From: Paucilactobacillus vaccinostercus DSM 20634
Lineage (GTDB): Bacteria; Bacillota; Bacilli; Lactobacillales; Lactobacillaceae
NCBI RefSeq assembly: GCF_001436295.1
Contig: NZ_AYYY01000043.1
Location: 62,001 to 126,000 of the forward strand
DNA length: 64,000 nucleotides
Reading direction: 5' to 3'
Shown here: positions 43,330 to 53,400 of the stretch, piece after piece
How the letters are laid out: every line of letters starts with the position of its first letter
Numbering within the stretch: position 1 is the first letter of the stretch
Translations under genes and position numbers: made by a program
The notes under the pieces: generated by a model
What the model was told of the DNA's origin: nothing
Database searches by the model: none
What the model saw: only the letters and a program-made list of their open reading frames with translations

Positions 43330-44775
43330 TTATGCAAATACTTTTTTACGTTGACCAGAAACTGCTCGTAATTCACCATTCATAATTTGGCTAATATGTT
43401 CCTTCTCATCACTGTTAGCACTGCCTTCAACAATTGACTTCATCCGTTCCAGCTTCTTCAAATGCTTGATCGCTGCCATATAAGAGCCCGTTAATACTAA
43501 GACAGACCCCACCCAAGCCAATGGATTGGCAAAGCAAGCCCCCGCATACCCAAAGTTAGCTGCTAACACCAGGGCTGCAAACGAGCGCATTACTAACTCG
43601 GCGGTTCCAGCAATGGTTGGTACCACACTTTGGCCCAAGCCCTGTAAGGTATAACGAATAATGAATAGGATCGCCAAAATCCAGTACGAACTACCAACGA
43701 TATTAAAGTAAATCTGCGTTAGTTTTAAAACTGCTGGCGATTGATTACCAATAAACAGCATAACTAAGTTTTGACCAAATAAGATGATCAATCCGCCAAC
43801 AATAATACTGAACGTCACTGAAGCCATTAACGATTGGCGTACGCCCTTAATAATACGCGCATACATCCCAGCACCAATATTTTGCGCCGTGAAGGTGGCC
43901 ATTGTAATTCCAAATGACATCATTGGTAGGCTCGCTAATTGGTCGATCTTAGTGGCCGACGTTGTAGCCGCCACTGAGGTCGTTCCAAGCCCGTTTAAAG
44001 CCGACTGCATGAAAATGCTCCCGACCGCAATAATCGAAGACTGGAAGGCCATTGGCAGACCAATTCGTGCATGGGTGCCAATTTCTTTGAAGACGCCCTT
44101 AAAATCAGCCGCATGAACCTGTAACAGTGGAATTCGTTTTGAAATATAGATCACACATAAAATACTGGAAATAACTTGTGAAATAACCGTTGCCCAGCCT
44201 GCCCCGGCAACGCCCCAATGAAATCCTACGATAAATAAAAGTTCCAAAATAACGTTGACCACCGTTCCAATAATCAGGAACCATAAGGGGGTCTTGGAAT
44301 CACCTAATGCTCTGATTTCGTTCGAAAGCATGTTAAAGGCCATTGATGCAAAAATTCCCATGAAGATAATAGAAATAAATTTTTTGGCATTAACATAGAT
44401 ATCTGTCGGCGTGCTCATCAAATGCATGATCGGATCAAGGAAAATTAAACTAATTGCAGTTAACATAATGGTGACAATTATACTCATCACGATACTTGTT
44501 GCAAAACTCTTGCGAACACCGCGGTAGTCGCGTGATCCCAATCGTTGAGCAGTGACAATAGAAAATCCAGACGTTAATCCGGTCGCAAATCCGATAATCA
44601 GAAAGTTGAGACTTCCTGTCGATCCAACTGCGGCTAAGGCATTAACACCCAATGTCTGACCAACAATTAAAACATCAGTAAAGTTATATAATTGTTGAAA
44701 GAGGTTCCCAATAAAAAGTGGCAAAGTGAAACGTAGAATTAGTTTAAGTGGATTTCCCTGTGTAAGATCTCGCAT
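43330..44775 (-). CDS. MATE-family multidrug/Na+ antiporter
   Basis: The protein has 481 residues and 12 membrane helices in two similar halves. MATE features are IGNLFQQLYNFTDVLIVGQTLG near the start, the FATGLTSGFSIVTAQRLGSRDY segment, and the repeat LPMMSFGITMATFTAQNIGAGMY in the second half. The C-terminal 35 residues are a charged cytosolic tail. GGGAG lies 7 bases before the ATG. It expels cationic drugs by Na+ or H+ exchange. Confidence 0.9.
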   Translation of the reverse strand: MRDLTQGNPLKLILRFTLPLFIGNLFQQLYNFTDVLIVGQTLGVNALAAVGSTGSLNFLIIGFATGLTSGFSIVTAQRLGSRDYRGVRKSFATSIVMSIIVTIMLTAISLIFLDPIMHLMSTPTDIYVNAKKFISIIFMGIFASMAFNMLSNEIRALGDSKTPLWFLIIGTVVNVILELLFIVGFHWGVAGAGWATVISQVISSILCVIYISKRIPLLQVHAADFKGVFKEIGTHARIGLPMAFQSSIIAVGSIFMQSALNGLGTTSVAATTSATKIDQLASLPMMSFGITMATFTAQNIGAGMYARIIKGVRQSLMASVTFSIIVGGLIILFGQNLVMLFIGNQSPAVLKLTQIYFNIVGSSYWILAILFIIRYTLQGLGQSVVPTIAGTAELVMRSFAALVLAANFGYAGACFANPLAWVGSVLVLTGSYMAAIKHLKKLERMKSIVEGSANSDEKEHISQIMNGELRAVSGQRKKVFA

Positions 44776-44952
44776 CTTGGCACTCCCTTCGTTTGTTATG
44801 AAATAAGCACAATGCTTTGCATTTTACGACCATCCCTGCAAAAAAACAAGCTAAAAGGTAACATTTCTTATAATTTCTTATAAAAACCCTTTTCATTATG
44901 AGAAGCATGCTAAAATGATGGTATTAATAACACTTAGATTGGAATGCATTGA

Positions 44953-45285
44953 ATGCTAATTATCATTTATCTGGCCGTATGTACGATTCTCATGCTCACT
45001 ACTTGTCTGGGATTTAGTGCACAGACACAAAAAAAAGTAAAAACCTGGCTAGTCATTAGTCGCACACTTTATTTGCTCCTGCTCATCATCGCTGGCACTC
45101 GTTTCTTCTATTTAGTGACGGCTACCCCTGCCATGGCGATTATCAAACTACTCCTGACAATTGTTTGGGTATTTTTCATTGAAGCTGGTTTTACACAAAA
45201 ACAAGAGCAACACATTACCGTTCCACTCGGAACCGCAACTGCATTGCTCTTCATCGCTAATTTAACACTTAACTATTATTTTTAA
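44953..45285 (+). CDS. DUF1516/YisL-like membrane protein
   Basis: The protein has 110 residues and four membrane helices, with the family word ISRTLYLLLLIIAGTRFF and FIEAGFTQKQ. YisL-like proteins have no known role. An extended -10 (TGCTAAAAT) lies near 44910. The end overlaps the convergent folP gene by four bases. Confidence 0.7.
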   Translation: MLIIIYLAVCTILMLTTCLGFSAQTQKKVKTWLVISRTLYLLLLIIAGTRFFYLVTATPAMAIIKLLLTIVWVFFIEAGFTQKQEQHITVPLGTATALLFIANLTLNYYF

Positions 45286-46418
45286 CGTTGCCAATAGCCA
45301 GCGTTAATTGTATCTAACATTTTAGTCAGCTGAACCGTTTCTTCAACATCATGAACGCGTAAAATACGACCACCATGTAAATACATGTAAGCTTCAGCAA
45401 TCAAGGTGACCGGTAACCGGTCATCTTTTTTTAGTCCAAACAATTTAGCCCCAAATCCCTTACGAGAAATGGCAACCATCATCGGTCGACCAAGGTAGTT
45501 AAATTGATCGATATTGCGCATCATGGCGTAATCTTGATAACCATCTGCCACCTTCGAATAGCCAATGCCTTGATCAAGTGCAATTCGTTCACGATCAATG
45601 CCAGCTGCCGTCAACGCCGATAAATTAGTCTCAAAAAATCGTTTCATTTCTCGAGTTAAATTATCGTATTCAGTATCCCGACTACTGTGCATCGTTAGCA
45701 ATCCGGTCTTCGAATTAGCAAACAATGCTAATTTATCAGGCACATCAGTGAACGCGTTGACATCATTAATAATATCAACCCCTGCTCTCACCATTTCCTG
45801 CATAACTGGTAGTTTGTAGGTGTCAACGGCCACGGCCACCTGTGGGTAATGTTGCTGAATTAAAGTGACGGTGCTACTAATTCGGCGAAGCTCTTCGACC
45901 GGAGTTACCTCAACGAAGCCGCCTGGTCGAGTCGTTTGCCCACCAACCTCAATAACGGTTACGCCAGCAGCAATCATGCGCTCGATTTGATCAGCAATGG
46001 CAGCTGGATCTTGGAAGCGTCCGCCATCGTAAAACGAATCTGGCGTAATATTCAAAATACCATAGATAATCGGCTTTTGACTGATATTAAAGTCAAACCG
46101 CGTTGTTTGCCAATGAACTTCATACTTGCGCGTAATCGCGGTTAGCGATCGAACACATTCTGGATCGTTCACAAATTTTGCTGCACACCGGTCAGCAAAG
46201 GTTGCCCACGCCGCAAATGGTATCGTGGCCTGAACACTCGTCTCTTGATCGACAAAGTCAGCATCAAACTGTGCCAATAGCTCAATCAACGCCGCATGCT
46301 GAGTATCGGTCACAAGGTTGAATTCAAGCATTAGCTGCGCTCGTCGTTGCACTAATCCTTGCAACACACGACTTTCAAAGCTATTTGTATCATTAACTAC
46401 AATTTCATTAATTTGCAT
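45282..46418 (-). CDS. folP: Dihydropteroate synthase
   Basis: The enzyme joins 6-hydroxymethyl-dihydropterin pyrophosphate with p-aminobenzoate. It is 378 residues, about 100 longer than the E. coli enzyme: residues 1-110 are an extra N-terminal domain seen in lactobacillar forms. The core motifs are YGILNITPDSFYDGG, VIEVGGQTTRPGG, VAVDTYK, DVNAF and RPMMVAISRKGFG. GGAGGAG lies 7 bases before the ATG, within the end of the pyrophosphatase gene. Last gene of the folate operon. Confidence 0.95.
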   Translation of the reverse strand: MQINEIVVNDTNSFESRVLQGLVQRRAQLMLEFNLVTDTQHAALIELLAQFDADFVDQETSVQATIPFAAWATFADRCAAKFVNDPECVRSLTAITRKYEVHWQTTRFDFNISQKPIIYGILNITPDSFYDGGRFQDPAAIADQIERMIAAGVTVIEVGGQTTRPGGFVEVTPVEELRRISSTVTLIQQHYPQVAVAVDTYKLPVMQEMVRAGVDIINDVNAFTDVPDKLALFANSKTGLLTMHSSRDTEYDNLTREMKRFFETNLSALTAAGIDRERIALDQGIGYSKVADGYQDYAMMRNIDQFNYLGRPMMVAISRKGFGAKLFGLKKDDRLPVTLIAEAYMYLHGGRILRVHDVEETVQLTKMLDTINAGYWQR

Positions 46419-47016
46419 GGGTCGTCTCCTCCATGTGAGTCATCAAATCAGCAATGGCCTTTGTACGATGCAACAACGGTAATTTTACAGCATCAGATAA
46501 TTCAGCTAATGTCTGATGCATGCCGTCCGGAACCAGAATCAAATCGAAACTGGCCCCATTTTGGCCACGTTCTTCAGTTGCGATGGTGCCATGGAACTCA
46601 CCATGCCCGATCACCGATTTAATCGGCGTTCTCAGCACCAATGTCGTTGTCATGGTGACTTCACGACTTTTATTGGCCACAATTGCTAAAATACGTTGAT
46701 TCAGGTGATGCTCAGTATCTGTATACATCTTCAATTGGCGGGCCGTTTGAACGCCCAACCCGTCAGGATCGGCAGCCAAAAGCATTCCGGAATCATCAGC
46801 TACGATCCACTCATCCGGAAGCAACCGCGCAATAAAATTCGCTTTTCCCTGAGCATTTTCTTGATAACTTTGGGTGCCTTCACTAGGAAATTCATGGCGG
46901 CCAATCAATTGTTGATACGAGATTGCTTGGTAGCCGAGATAAGCAAAGCACGTGACTAATTCAGCCGTCTTTGCTTGGTTGTTTGACGCAATCACAAATC
47001 GTCGCTTAGTTTTCAT
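46408..47016 (-). CDS. Non-canonical purine NTP pyrophosphatase (RdgB/HAM1 family)
   Basis: The protein has 202 residues. FVIASNNQAKTAELVTCF is the HAM1 N-terminus (SxNxxK), and WIVADDSGMLLAADPDGLGVQTAR carries the metal-binding Asp residues. The usual role is to hydrolyse ITP, XTP and dITP. Its fixed place in lactobacillar folate clusters suggests it removes pyrophosphate from dihydroneopterin triphosphate, the missing step between FolE and FolB. It overlaps folP by 11 bases and lies 4 bases after folC. Confidence 0.9.
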   Translation of the reverse strand: MKTKRRFVIASNNQAKTAELVTCFAYLGYQAISYQQLIGRHEFPSEGTQSYQENAQGKANFIARLLPDEWIVADDSGMLLAADPDGLGVQTARQLKMYTDTEHHLNQRILAIVANKSREVTMTTTLVLRTPIKSVIGHGEFHGTIATEERGQNGASFDLILVPDGMHQTLAELSDAVKLPLLHRTKAIADLMTHMEETTHAN

Positions 47017-47020
47017 CCAG

Positions 47021-48289
47021 TTACTCCAACTCCTTGATTAGATAAAATGAACCTGTAATCACAACAACTGATTTTTCATCACTCGCAATTAACGCCTGAC
47101 GGAGTCCCTCACGAGCATCAGCAACAATCTGTGCTTCCGGTAATAACTGCTTTAATTGATTCTGATTGAGTGCTCGTTTGGGATTTGCTGGCGTTGTGAT
47201 AAAAATCTGTGCACCGAATTTGCGATACATTTCTACCATCTCAGCATAGTTCTTATCCTTCAAAAAGCCGATGACAAAAATCCATTTACGATCTGGAAAC
47301 AGATGTCCCAAACTACGCATGAGTTGCTGCGTACTATCAGGATTATGTGCACCATCGATGATCACCGGCGGTTCTGATAATAATTGCTGCATTCGTCCGG
47401 CAATTTTAGTTGTTGCCAACGTCTGCAATAGCGTCTGCACATTATCAACATAGTGCCGCTCAACAAGCCAATCATAAACCATGAGTACCGTTGTTAAATT
47501 ATCAATTTGAAAATCACCAATTAATGATAAGTGAGCTTTCTGCTGTACCAAATACTGAGAATTCAATACCAGATCAAATCCCGTCAATTGTTCACTAATA
47601 ATTTGGATTTTAATTTGTGTATCGTCGACACATGCCTTCGCATGATGTGCTTGCGCAGTATGTCGAATAATATCAATTGCTTCATCATGCTGATGAGGCG
47701 CCATAAACACGGTTGTTCGTGGCTTTATGATCTGAGCTTTGTTCGTTGCAATTTTAGCAATTGTATCTCCCAAAATTTTGGTATGATCCAAATCAATATG
47801 CGTAAAAATCGTCAACAATGGCGGTTCAATGGCATTGGTGGCATCCGTCAAGCCGCCCAGTCCCGCTTCAATAACTGCCCAGTCAACCTGCGCATCAGCA
47901 AAAGCCTGAATCATAATGAGTGTAAACCACTCAAAAATGGTCAGATCGCTTGGTTGCACATCCAGCGGTAATTGCGGCACAATTTTTTCATAGGTTGCCA
48001 CAAAAACTGATCGTGAAATTAGCTGATCATTGATTTGAATCTGCTCACGCTGGTCAACTAAAGCGGGGCTCGCAAAGTGGCCGACGCGATAGCCTTGATT
48101 TTGCAGTAAGTGCGCCACTAACGTTCCAGTCGATCCTTTACCATTAGTTCCCGCAATATGAACAATTTTAAAATCCTGATCCGGATGACCAAGACGGGCT
48201 AACACCCGTTTTAGGAGTCCCACGCGATCATTATTTCCCGCGAGCATGGCTGTATTGAGTTGCTGAATCAAAGCATCATAACTTAACAA
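47021..48289 (-). CDS. folC: Folylpolyglutamate synthase / dihydrofolate synthase
   Basis: The protein has 422 residues. The P-loop is VHIAGTNGKGSTGT near residue 45, followed by the Mur ligase-type core AVIEAGLGGLTDATNAI and IDGAHNPDSTQQLM at the C-terminal domain. It adds glutamate to dihydropteroate and folates with ATP. The start is TTG 48289, 9 bases after GGAG. It directly abuts folE. Confidence 0.95.
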   Translation of the reverse strand: MLSYDALIQQLNTAMLAGNNDRVGLLKRVLARLGHPDQDFKIVHIAGTNGKGSTGTLVAHLLQNQGYRVGHFASPALVDQREQIQINDQLISRSVFVATYEKIVPQLPLDVQPSDLTIFEWFTLIMIQAFADAQVDWAVIEAGLGGLTDATNAIEPPLLTIFTHIDLDHTKILGDTIAKIATNKAQIIKPRTTVFMAPHQHDEAIDIIRHTAQAHHAKACVDDTQIKIQIISEQLTGFDLVLNSQYLVQQKAHLSLIGDFQIDNLTTVLMVYDWLVERHYVDNVQTLLQTLATTKIAGRMQQLLSEPPVIIDGAHNPDSTQQLMRSLGHLFPDRKWIFVIGFLKDKNYAEMVEMYRKFGAQIFITTPANPKRALNQNQLKQLLPEAQIVADAREGLRQALIASDEKSVVVITGSFYLIKELE

Positions 48290-48850
48290 TTACTTTCTCT
48301 CCGTTTGCCGTAAAAATTCCTTTTTCAAATCCCGATCTTCCTTAAAAGCACCACTAAATTTAGACGTGTAAGTATATAAATTAGACTTATTAATCCCACG
48401 CATCTCCATACACATATGCCGGGCACTCAGTGAAACAGCCACACCGGCTGGATGAAGCATCCGTTCCATTTCGTTTAAAATATCGACCGTGATTCGTTCT
48501 TGCATCCCCGGTTTTCTTGCCGCAAAGTCAACCAGGCGTGGTACCTTGCTTAGACCAATAACCACACCGTCTTGGGGCACATAGGCCACATTCGCCACTC
48601 CGAAAAATGGTAATAAGTGATGCTCACACATCGAGTAAAACGGAATCTGTTGCACTAATACCATCTCTGGGTCATCGTCAATGTGAAATAACTTGTAGTC
48701 TTCAAAGTGGGGCTTACCAACTGATGAAAAAATTTCTTCATACATTTTAGCTACCCGTGCTGGTGTTTCAACGACCCCTTCACGCGTTGGATCGTCGCCC
48801 ACTCCGGCCAGAATTTCACTGACCGCATTCTCAATTCTCTTCTTATCCAT
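48290..48850 (-). CDS. folE: GTP cyclohydrolase I
   Basis: The protein has 186 residues. Zinc ligands and catalytic residues are visible: FYSMCEHHLLPFFG (Cys, His, His), VIGLSKVPRLVDFAARKPGMQERIT, and SARHMCMEMRGI with the second Cys. It converts GTP to 7,8-dihydroneopterin triphosphate and formate, the first step of folate synthesis. It abuts folC and folK. Confidence 0.97.
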   Translation of the reverse strand: MDKKRIENAVSEILAGVGDDPTREGVVETPARVAKMYEEIFSSVGKPHFEDYKLFHIDDDPEMVLVQQIPFYSMCEHHLLPFFGVANVAYVPQDGVVIGLSKVPRLVDFAARKPGMQERITVDILNEMERMLHPAGVAVSLSARHMCMEMRGINKSNLYTYTSKFSGAFKEDRDLKKEFLRQTERK

Positions 48851-49348
48851 TTATGCCTTTTCTCCACTGTTTCTATATTTTCTGACCCAATTACTATCAT
48901 CCGTCGTTGCAATCATTTGATTAACGATCGCATGAATCTGTGCATCCCCCCGGGAAATCTCTTTAATTGGAACTAGTACAAATAAACGATGCTGTACCTC
49001 TGGATGAGGCAATGTCACAACGGGATCATCGCTGTGGAGATTATCAAAAAAGATAATATCCAAGTCAATCGTCCGTGGTCCCCAATGAACTAGCCGCTTC
49101 CGATGTAATTGCTGCTCAATCTGATGTAATTGCGCTAGTAGTGCTCGTGGTGTCAGACTAGTTTCAACTTTAACCGCAATATTTAAAAAATCATCTTGAA
49201 CGACGCCACCCACCGGCTCAGTCTCATATAAACTCGACACCTGCTCCACCTGAATGTCATGCATTGCCTTCAATAACACCACTGCTTGGTGTAACTGTGC
49301 AGCCCGATCACCAATGTTGGACCCCATACTCAAATAAGCCACTGACAT
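48851..49348 (-). CDS. folK: 6-hydroxymethyl-dihydropterin pyrophosphokinase
   Basis: The protein has 165 residues. LSMGSNIGDRAAQL is the pterin and ATP-binding start, EPVGGVVQDDFLNIAV the pterin loop, and VHWGPRTIDLDIIFF the signature with the two Asp that bind magnesium. It transfers pyrophosphate from ATP to the hydroxymethyl group. GGGAG lies 9 bases before the ATG. Confidence 0.97.
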   Translation of the reverse strand: MSVAYLSMGSNIGDRAAQLHQAVVLLKAMHDIQVEQVSSLYETEPVGGVVQDDFLNIAVKVETSLTPRALLAQLHQIEQQLHRKRLVHWGPRTIDLDIIFFDNLHSDDPVVTLPHPEVQHRLFVLVPIKEISRGDAQIHAIVNQMIATTDDSNWVRKYRNSGEKA

Positions 49349-49350
49349 CT

Positions 49351-49746
49351 TTACCGACTCCCTGATACTTCAATTTCAATATTGTCGAAAATTCCAGCAA
49401 TCGGTACGCTATACTTTCGAACTCGGAGCGTGATGGCTTCGATCGTTGGATATGCTTCTAATAATCGCTGTAGCAGCTGATTAGCCACACTTTCGATTAA
49501 ATCATAATTATTATTTAAAATAAAATCGGCCACAGTTTGATAAACGTCCGCATAACTCACCGTCTCATTTAAATCATCATGGACCACTTTTAATTCAATC
49601 GGATACGTCAATTCAGCATCGACTTCTAATTTCTGGCCTAATTTCTTTTCTTCAGCAAATACTCCGTTATAGGTATGAAAACTCATGTTGTTAATTCTGA
49701 TTTTTCCGATCCCACTCACGCCCTTCGATATTTTCAGTAATATCAT
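49351..49746 (-). CDS. folB: Dihydroneopterin aldolase
   Basis: The family N-terminus is GKIRINNMSFHTYNGVFAEEKKLGQKLEVDAEL, followed by YADVYQ, NYDLIESVANQL with the active-site Glu, and RVRKYSVPIAG with the catalytic Lys. It splits dihydroneopterin to hydroxymethyl-dihydropterin. The first ATG (49746) adds about 12 residues not usual in the family and lacks a ribosome binding site. The family Met position corresponds to an ATC codon, so the start is unclear. First gene of the folate operon. Confidence 0.9.
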   Translation of the reverse strand: MILLKISKGVSGIGKIRINNMSFHTYNGVFAEEKKLGQKLEVDAELTYPIELKVVHDDLNETVSYADVYQTVADFILNNNYDLIESVANQLLQRLLEAYPTIEAITLRVRKYSVPIAGIFDNIEIEVSGSR

Positions 49747-49822
49747 AGCATTTTTTATCTTTCAATTGCGCAATTTTGATCCAAAAGGATAATTTATTGA
49801 TCTACAGATAAAAATAAATATT

Positions 49823-49865
49823 CTACACGTTGTAGTTTACAAATGACAGTTTGTCGTGTTATATT
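49823..49865 (+). promoter_or_regulatory. tetR-MMPL promoter with inverted repeats
   Basis: TTTACA (49836-49841), 18 bases, TATATT (49860-49865). Two inverted repeats lie on it: CTACA-CGT-TGTAG (49823-49835) and ACAAA-TGACAG-TTTGT (49839-49854), the second filling the spacer. This is a typical repressor operator for the regulator that follows. Confidence 0.65.
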
Positions 49866-49904
49866 ATCAATTGTTATTTTTTATGAAGATTTGGAGGTGA
49901 AAAT

Positions 49905-50477
49905 ATGACCAAAAGAAGAAACTTGGATCTCGACAAAGTTGTGAACCAGGCCATCGAAATTATTCAAGCCGACGGCATTAAGGCATTGACATTACCTCGA
50001 TTGGCCAAAGAACTCGACATCCGGACTCAGTCGTTGTACAACTACATCGCCAATCTCGATGAACTCGTCTCATTAATCGGTGCACGACTCATTCGGGAGA
50101 TGTGTCAGGAAATTAAAGATGGCATCATTGGGCTCTCAGACAATGTCGCCTTGATCCAGTTCGCATCGATTGCGCGGCGCTACCTATTAAGTAAAGGTAA
50201 TTTAGCCCTTGTTATTTATGACCTGCATTCGTTCCCCACTAACTCTCAGTTTTCAATCGAAGCTAAAAAATTAGTGGACCTTCTCAATCAGGTGCTGGCC
50301 TCCTCAACACTTAAACAAGAAGAACAGTTTGCCGTGTCACAGACGCTCATCAGTGCCGTACTGGGATTTGTTTTCATTGAAACCTCCAACTTCTATGATC
50401 TAGCAAGCGAAGACGATGTTGAAAAAAGCTACTGTCAAATGCTCAAGCGGATCATTACACCAAACCAATCGATTTAA
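49905..50477 (+). CDS. TetR-family regulator of the adjacent MMPL exporter
   Basis: The protein has 190 residues. The N-terminal helix-turn-helix is GIKALTLPRLAKELDIRTQSLYNYIANLDEL (residues about 25-55), the variant ending in LYNYI that is common in TetR proteins with a WHG/TetR_C domain. GGAGGTG lies 6 bases before the ATG. It precedes the MMPL gene by 21 bases, so the two form an operon, and the promoter carries inverted repeats for likely self-repression. Confidence 0.9.
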   Translation: MTKRRNLDLDKVVNQAIEIIQADGIKALTLPRLAKELDIRTQSLYNYIANLDELVSLIGARLIREMCQEIKDGIIGLSDNVALIQFASIARRYLLSKGNLALVIYDLHSFPTNSQFSIEAKKLVDLLNQVLASSTLKQEEQFAVSQTLISAVLGFVFIETSNFYDLASEDDVEKSYCQMLKRIITPNQSI

Positions 50478-50498
50478 GCATATTAAAGGAGAGAAAGT

Positions 50499-53400
50499 AT
50501 GGGAAAATTCGTTAAAAATCACGTTGGTTCACTAATTGCGTGGATTGCGATCGTTGTCATTGCATTGTTTATGATGCCTAATATCAACACGTTAACCCGG
50601 GAACACGCAACCATTACATTACCTAAGGATTCTCAAAGTCAAATTGCAAATAGCATTCAGAAAAAATGGGGCTATGGTCAGGGAAATACATACCAAGTTG
50701 TCGCCGTTTTTAATAACGGTAACCATAAAATGAGTGCCTCGGACAAGCAAAATGTTCAAGATGTCGTCAACAAGCTTAAAAATAATAAGCAAAAATATGG
50801 CATCAAGAGTATTACAGCCCCTAATGACAATTCTGCCACGAAAGCGCAATTGATTTCGAAAGATAAAACAACTCAACTCGTGCAAATCATGGTCAGCAAA
50901 AAGCACGGCACAGTTAAGAAAATCAACCATGAACTAACTACTGCAGTTAAAGCTCACGGGGTTAAATCCTACATCACGGGTTCGGATATTCTGAATGATG
51001 ATTTTTCTGCCGCCATTCAAGAAGGAATCAAGAAAACAGAAGTTATTTCCATCATCTTTATTTTCATCGTTTTAGTATTAGTTTTCCGGTCACCAATCGT
51101 TCCCCTAGTTTCTCTATTGTCCGTTGGGGTATCATTCTTGACCTCCTTAAGCATCGTAACCAACCTCGTGGAAAAGTTTAATTTTCCGTTCTCAAACTTT
51201 ACTCAGGTATTCATGGTAATTGTGCTCTTCGGGATCGGGACCGACTATAATATCCTCCTATATAATCAATTCAAGGACGAGCTTAGTCGGGGGCTCTCCA
51301 ATTGGGAAGCAACTCGACGCGCCCGAAAAGAAGCTGGAAAAACCATTTTGTATTCAGGTTCTTCCGTCTTAATTGGTTTTTCAGCCCTTGGTTTAGCCAA
51401 ATTCTCTATTTATCAATCTGCCATTGGAGTCGCTGTTGGGGTAGCCGTCTTACTTATCGTGCTCCTAACACTTAATCCATTTTTCATGGCCACAATGGGC
51501 AAAAAGATGTTCTGGCCATCTAAAAATTTCGATGGCGAAGGTCAAAGCAAACTCTGGCACCGGCTTTCAAGTAACGCGACCATTCATCCAATCATCTCAT
51601 TAGCAATCGTTTTAATCTTGCTAATGCCGTTTTACTTCATGTTTAACAGTAAACTAAATTATGATGATACTGATGAAATTAGTAACTCGGTTGCCTCTAA
51701 ACAAGGTTTTCTCGTTGTTCAAGATCATTTTTCAAAAGGGACCGCTGAACCATCAACCATCTATATCAAATCGAACCACCGGTTAGATAACGAAAAAGAT
51801 CTCAAAGCGATCGATGAAATTACTCGTAAACTTCAACAAGATCCAAGTGTTAAAACCGTGGCTTCGGTCACGCAACCTGGTGGTACTAAGGTTAAAAAGC
51901 TTTATGTCACCAATCAACTAGGTACCGTTAATAGCGGTCTAAAATCGGCTCAGACTGGTCTTGGTAAATTATCAACTGGTAGTTCACAAATGACCACTGG
52001 ATTAAACCAGCTGTCTGCTGGTAGCCAGCAGTTAGTAAACGGCGTCTCGCAACTAACAAGTGAGCTCAATAGTCAATTATCAGGTAGTAACGCTAGCCAA
52101 ATTGCACAGCTGGAATCTGGCTTACCACAAATTAATAGTGGTATCCAACAGCTAAACACCGCACTTCAAAATTCGGGAACTTCTGTTGATACAAGTGCCC
52201 TGACCTCAGAACTCACTAACGTTGGGTCACAGGCTAAAGTAATTGGTAATAACCTGACTCAGGCTGGTAACACTTTGAGCGGATTAAGTTCAACGGACAC
52301 GTCTGGTGCTGCTTCACAAATTATTTCAACCGCCAACAGCAACGGTGCTAATTTAACGGCACAGCAACAAGCCATCCTCTCACAGGTAATTAGTGCCGCC
52401 ATGACACAACAGTCCCAGACACTAGAAAACAAATTGACATCTGTTGCTAATAACATCAAAGCTGCCGGTAGTGCCGACCAAAGTTTGGCTAGCTCCATGC
52501 AAAGCGTTAGTGGTTCAGCCTCCTCATTGCAGTCAATGCTGAGTCAACTAACCACTTTGAAATCACAAGTCAGTGAGCTCGCAACTGCATCTAATACTGC
52601 ACTTCCTGGTGCTGCTACCGCTTTGAAGCAACTCACAAATGGCTTAACACAAGTGCAATCAGCACTCGGATCCAGCCAGACTGGTTTGACTCAAATCAAC
52701 ACCGGGATCAACAAACTGGCTTCAGAATCGCCACAAATGACGACCGGGATTAATAAGGTCAACTCTGGTCTTGGTGAAGGTGGCAGTTACCTGAAAGGAC
52801 TATCAAATTCAGCTGCTTCTGATACCTACTACGTACCAAAGAGTATTCTTCACGGCAAATCCTATAAACCGGCAGTTAAGACCTACCTCTCTGAAGATAA
52901 GAAATCCGCCAAGATTACCATTGTACTGAATACTAATCCAAGTGATTCGGTTGCCACGAATAAAGCTCGTTCACTTGCCAACCTAGCCCGTAAGAACTTG
53001 AAGGGAACCGATTTAAAGAATGCGACTGTTGCAATGGGTGGTCAATCATCAACCCTTGCTGATACAAAGTCGATCGCTAGCCAAGACTTTATCCGGACGG
53101 CAGCCATCATGCTGATCGGGATTACATTGGCGCTGATCTTTGTCACTCGTTCCCTTCTTCAACCACTTTATATTATTGGCACCTTAATGCTCGCCTACAT
53201 GACTTCATTAAGTATCACTCATTGGCTCGTCAAACTGGTCATGGGAAAGGATATGTTGGCTTGGAATACACCATTCTTCTCGTTCATCATGTTAATCGCA
53301 CTTGGGGTTGATTACAGTATCTTCCTGATGATGAAGTACCGCGAATTTGGGCGAGATAATATGATGCCATCTAAGCGCATGGTTAAATCTGCAAGCATTA

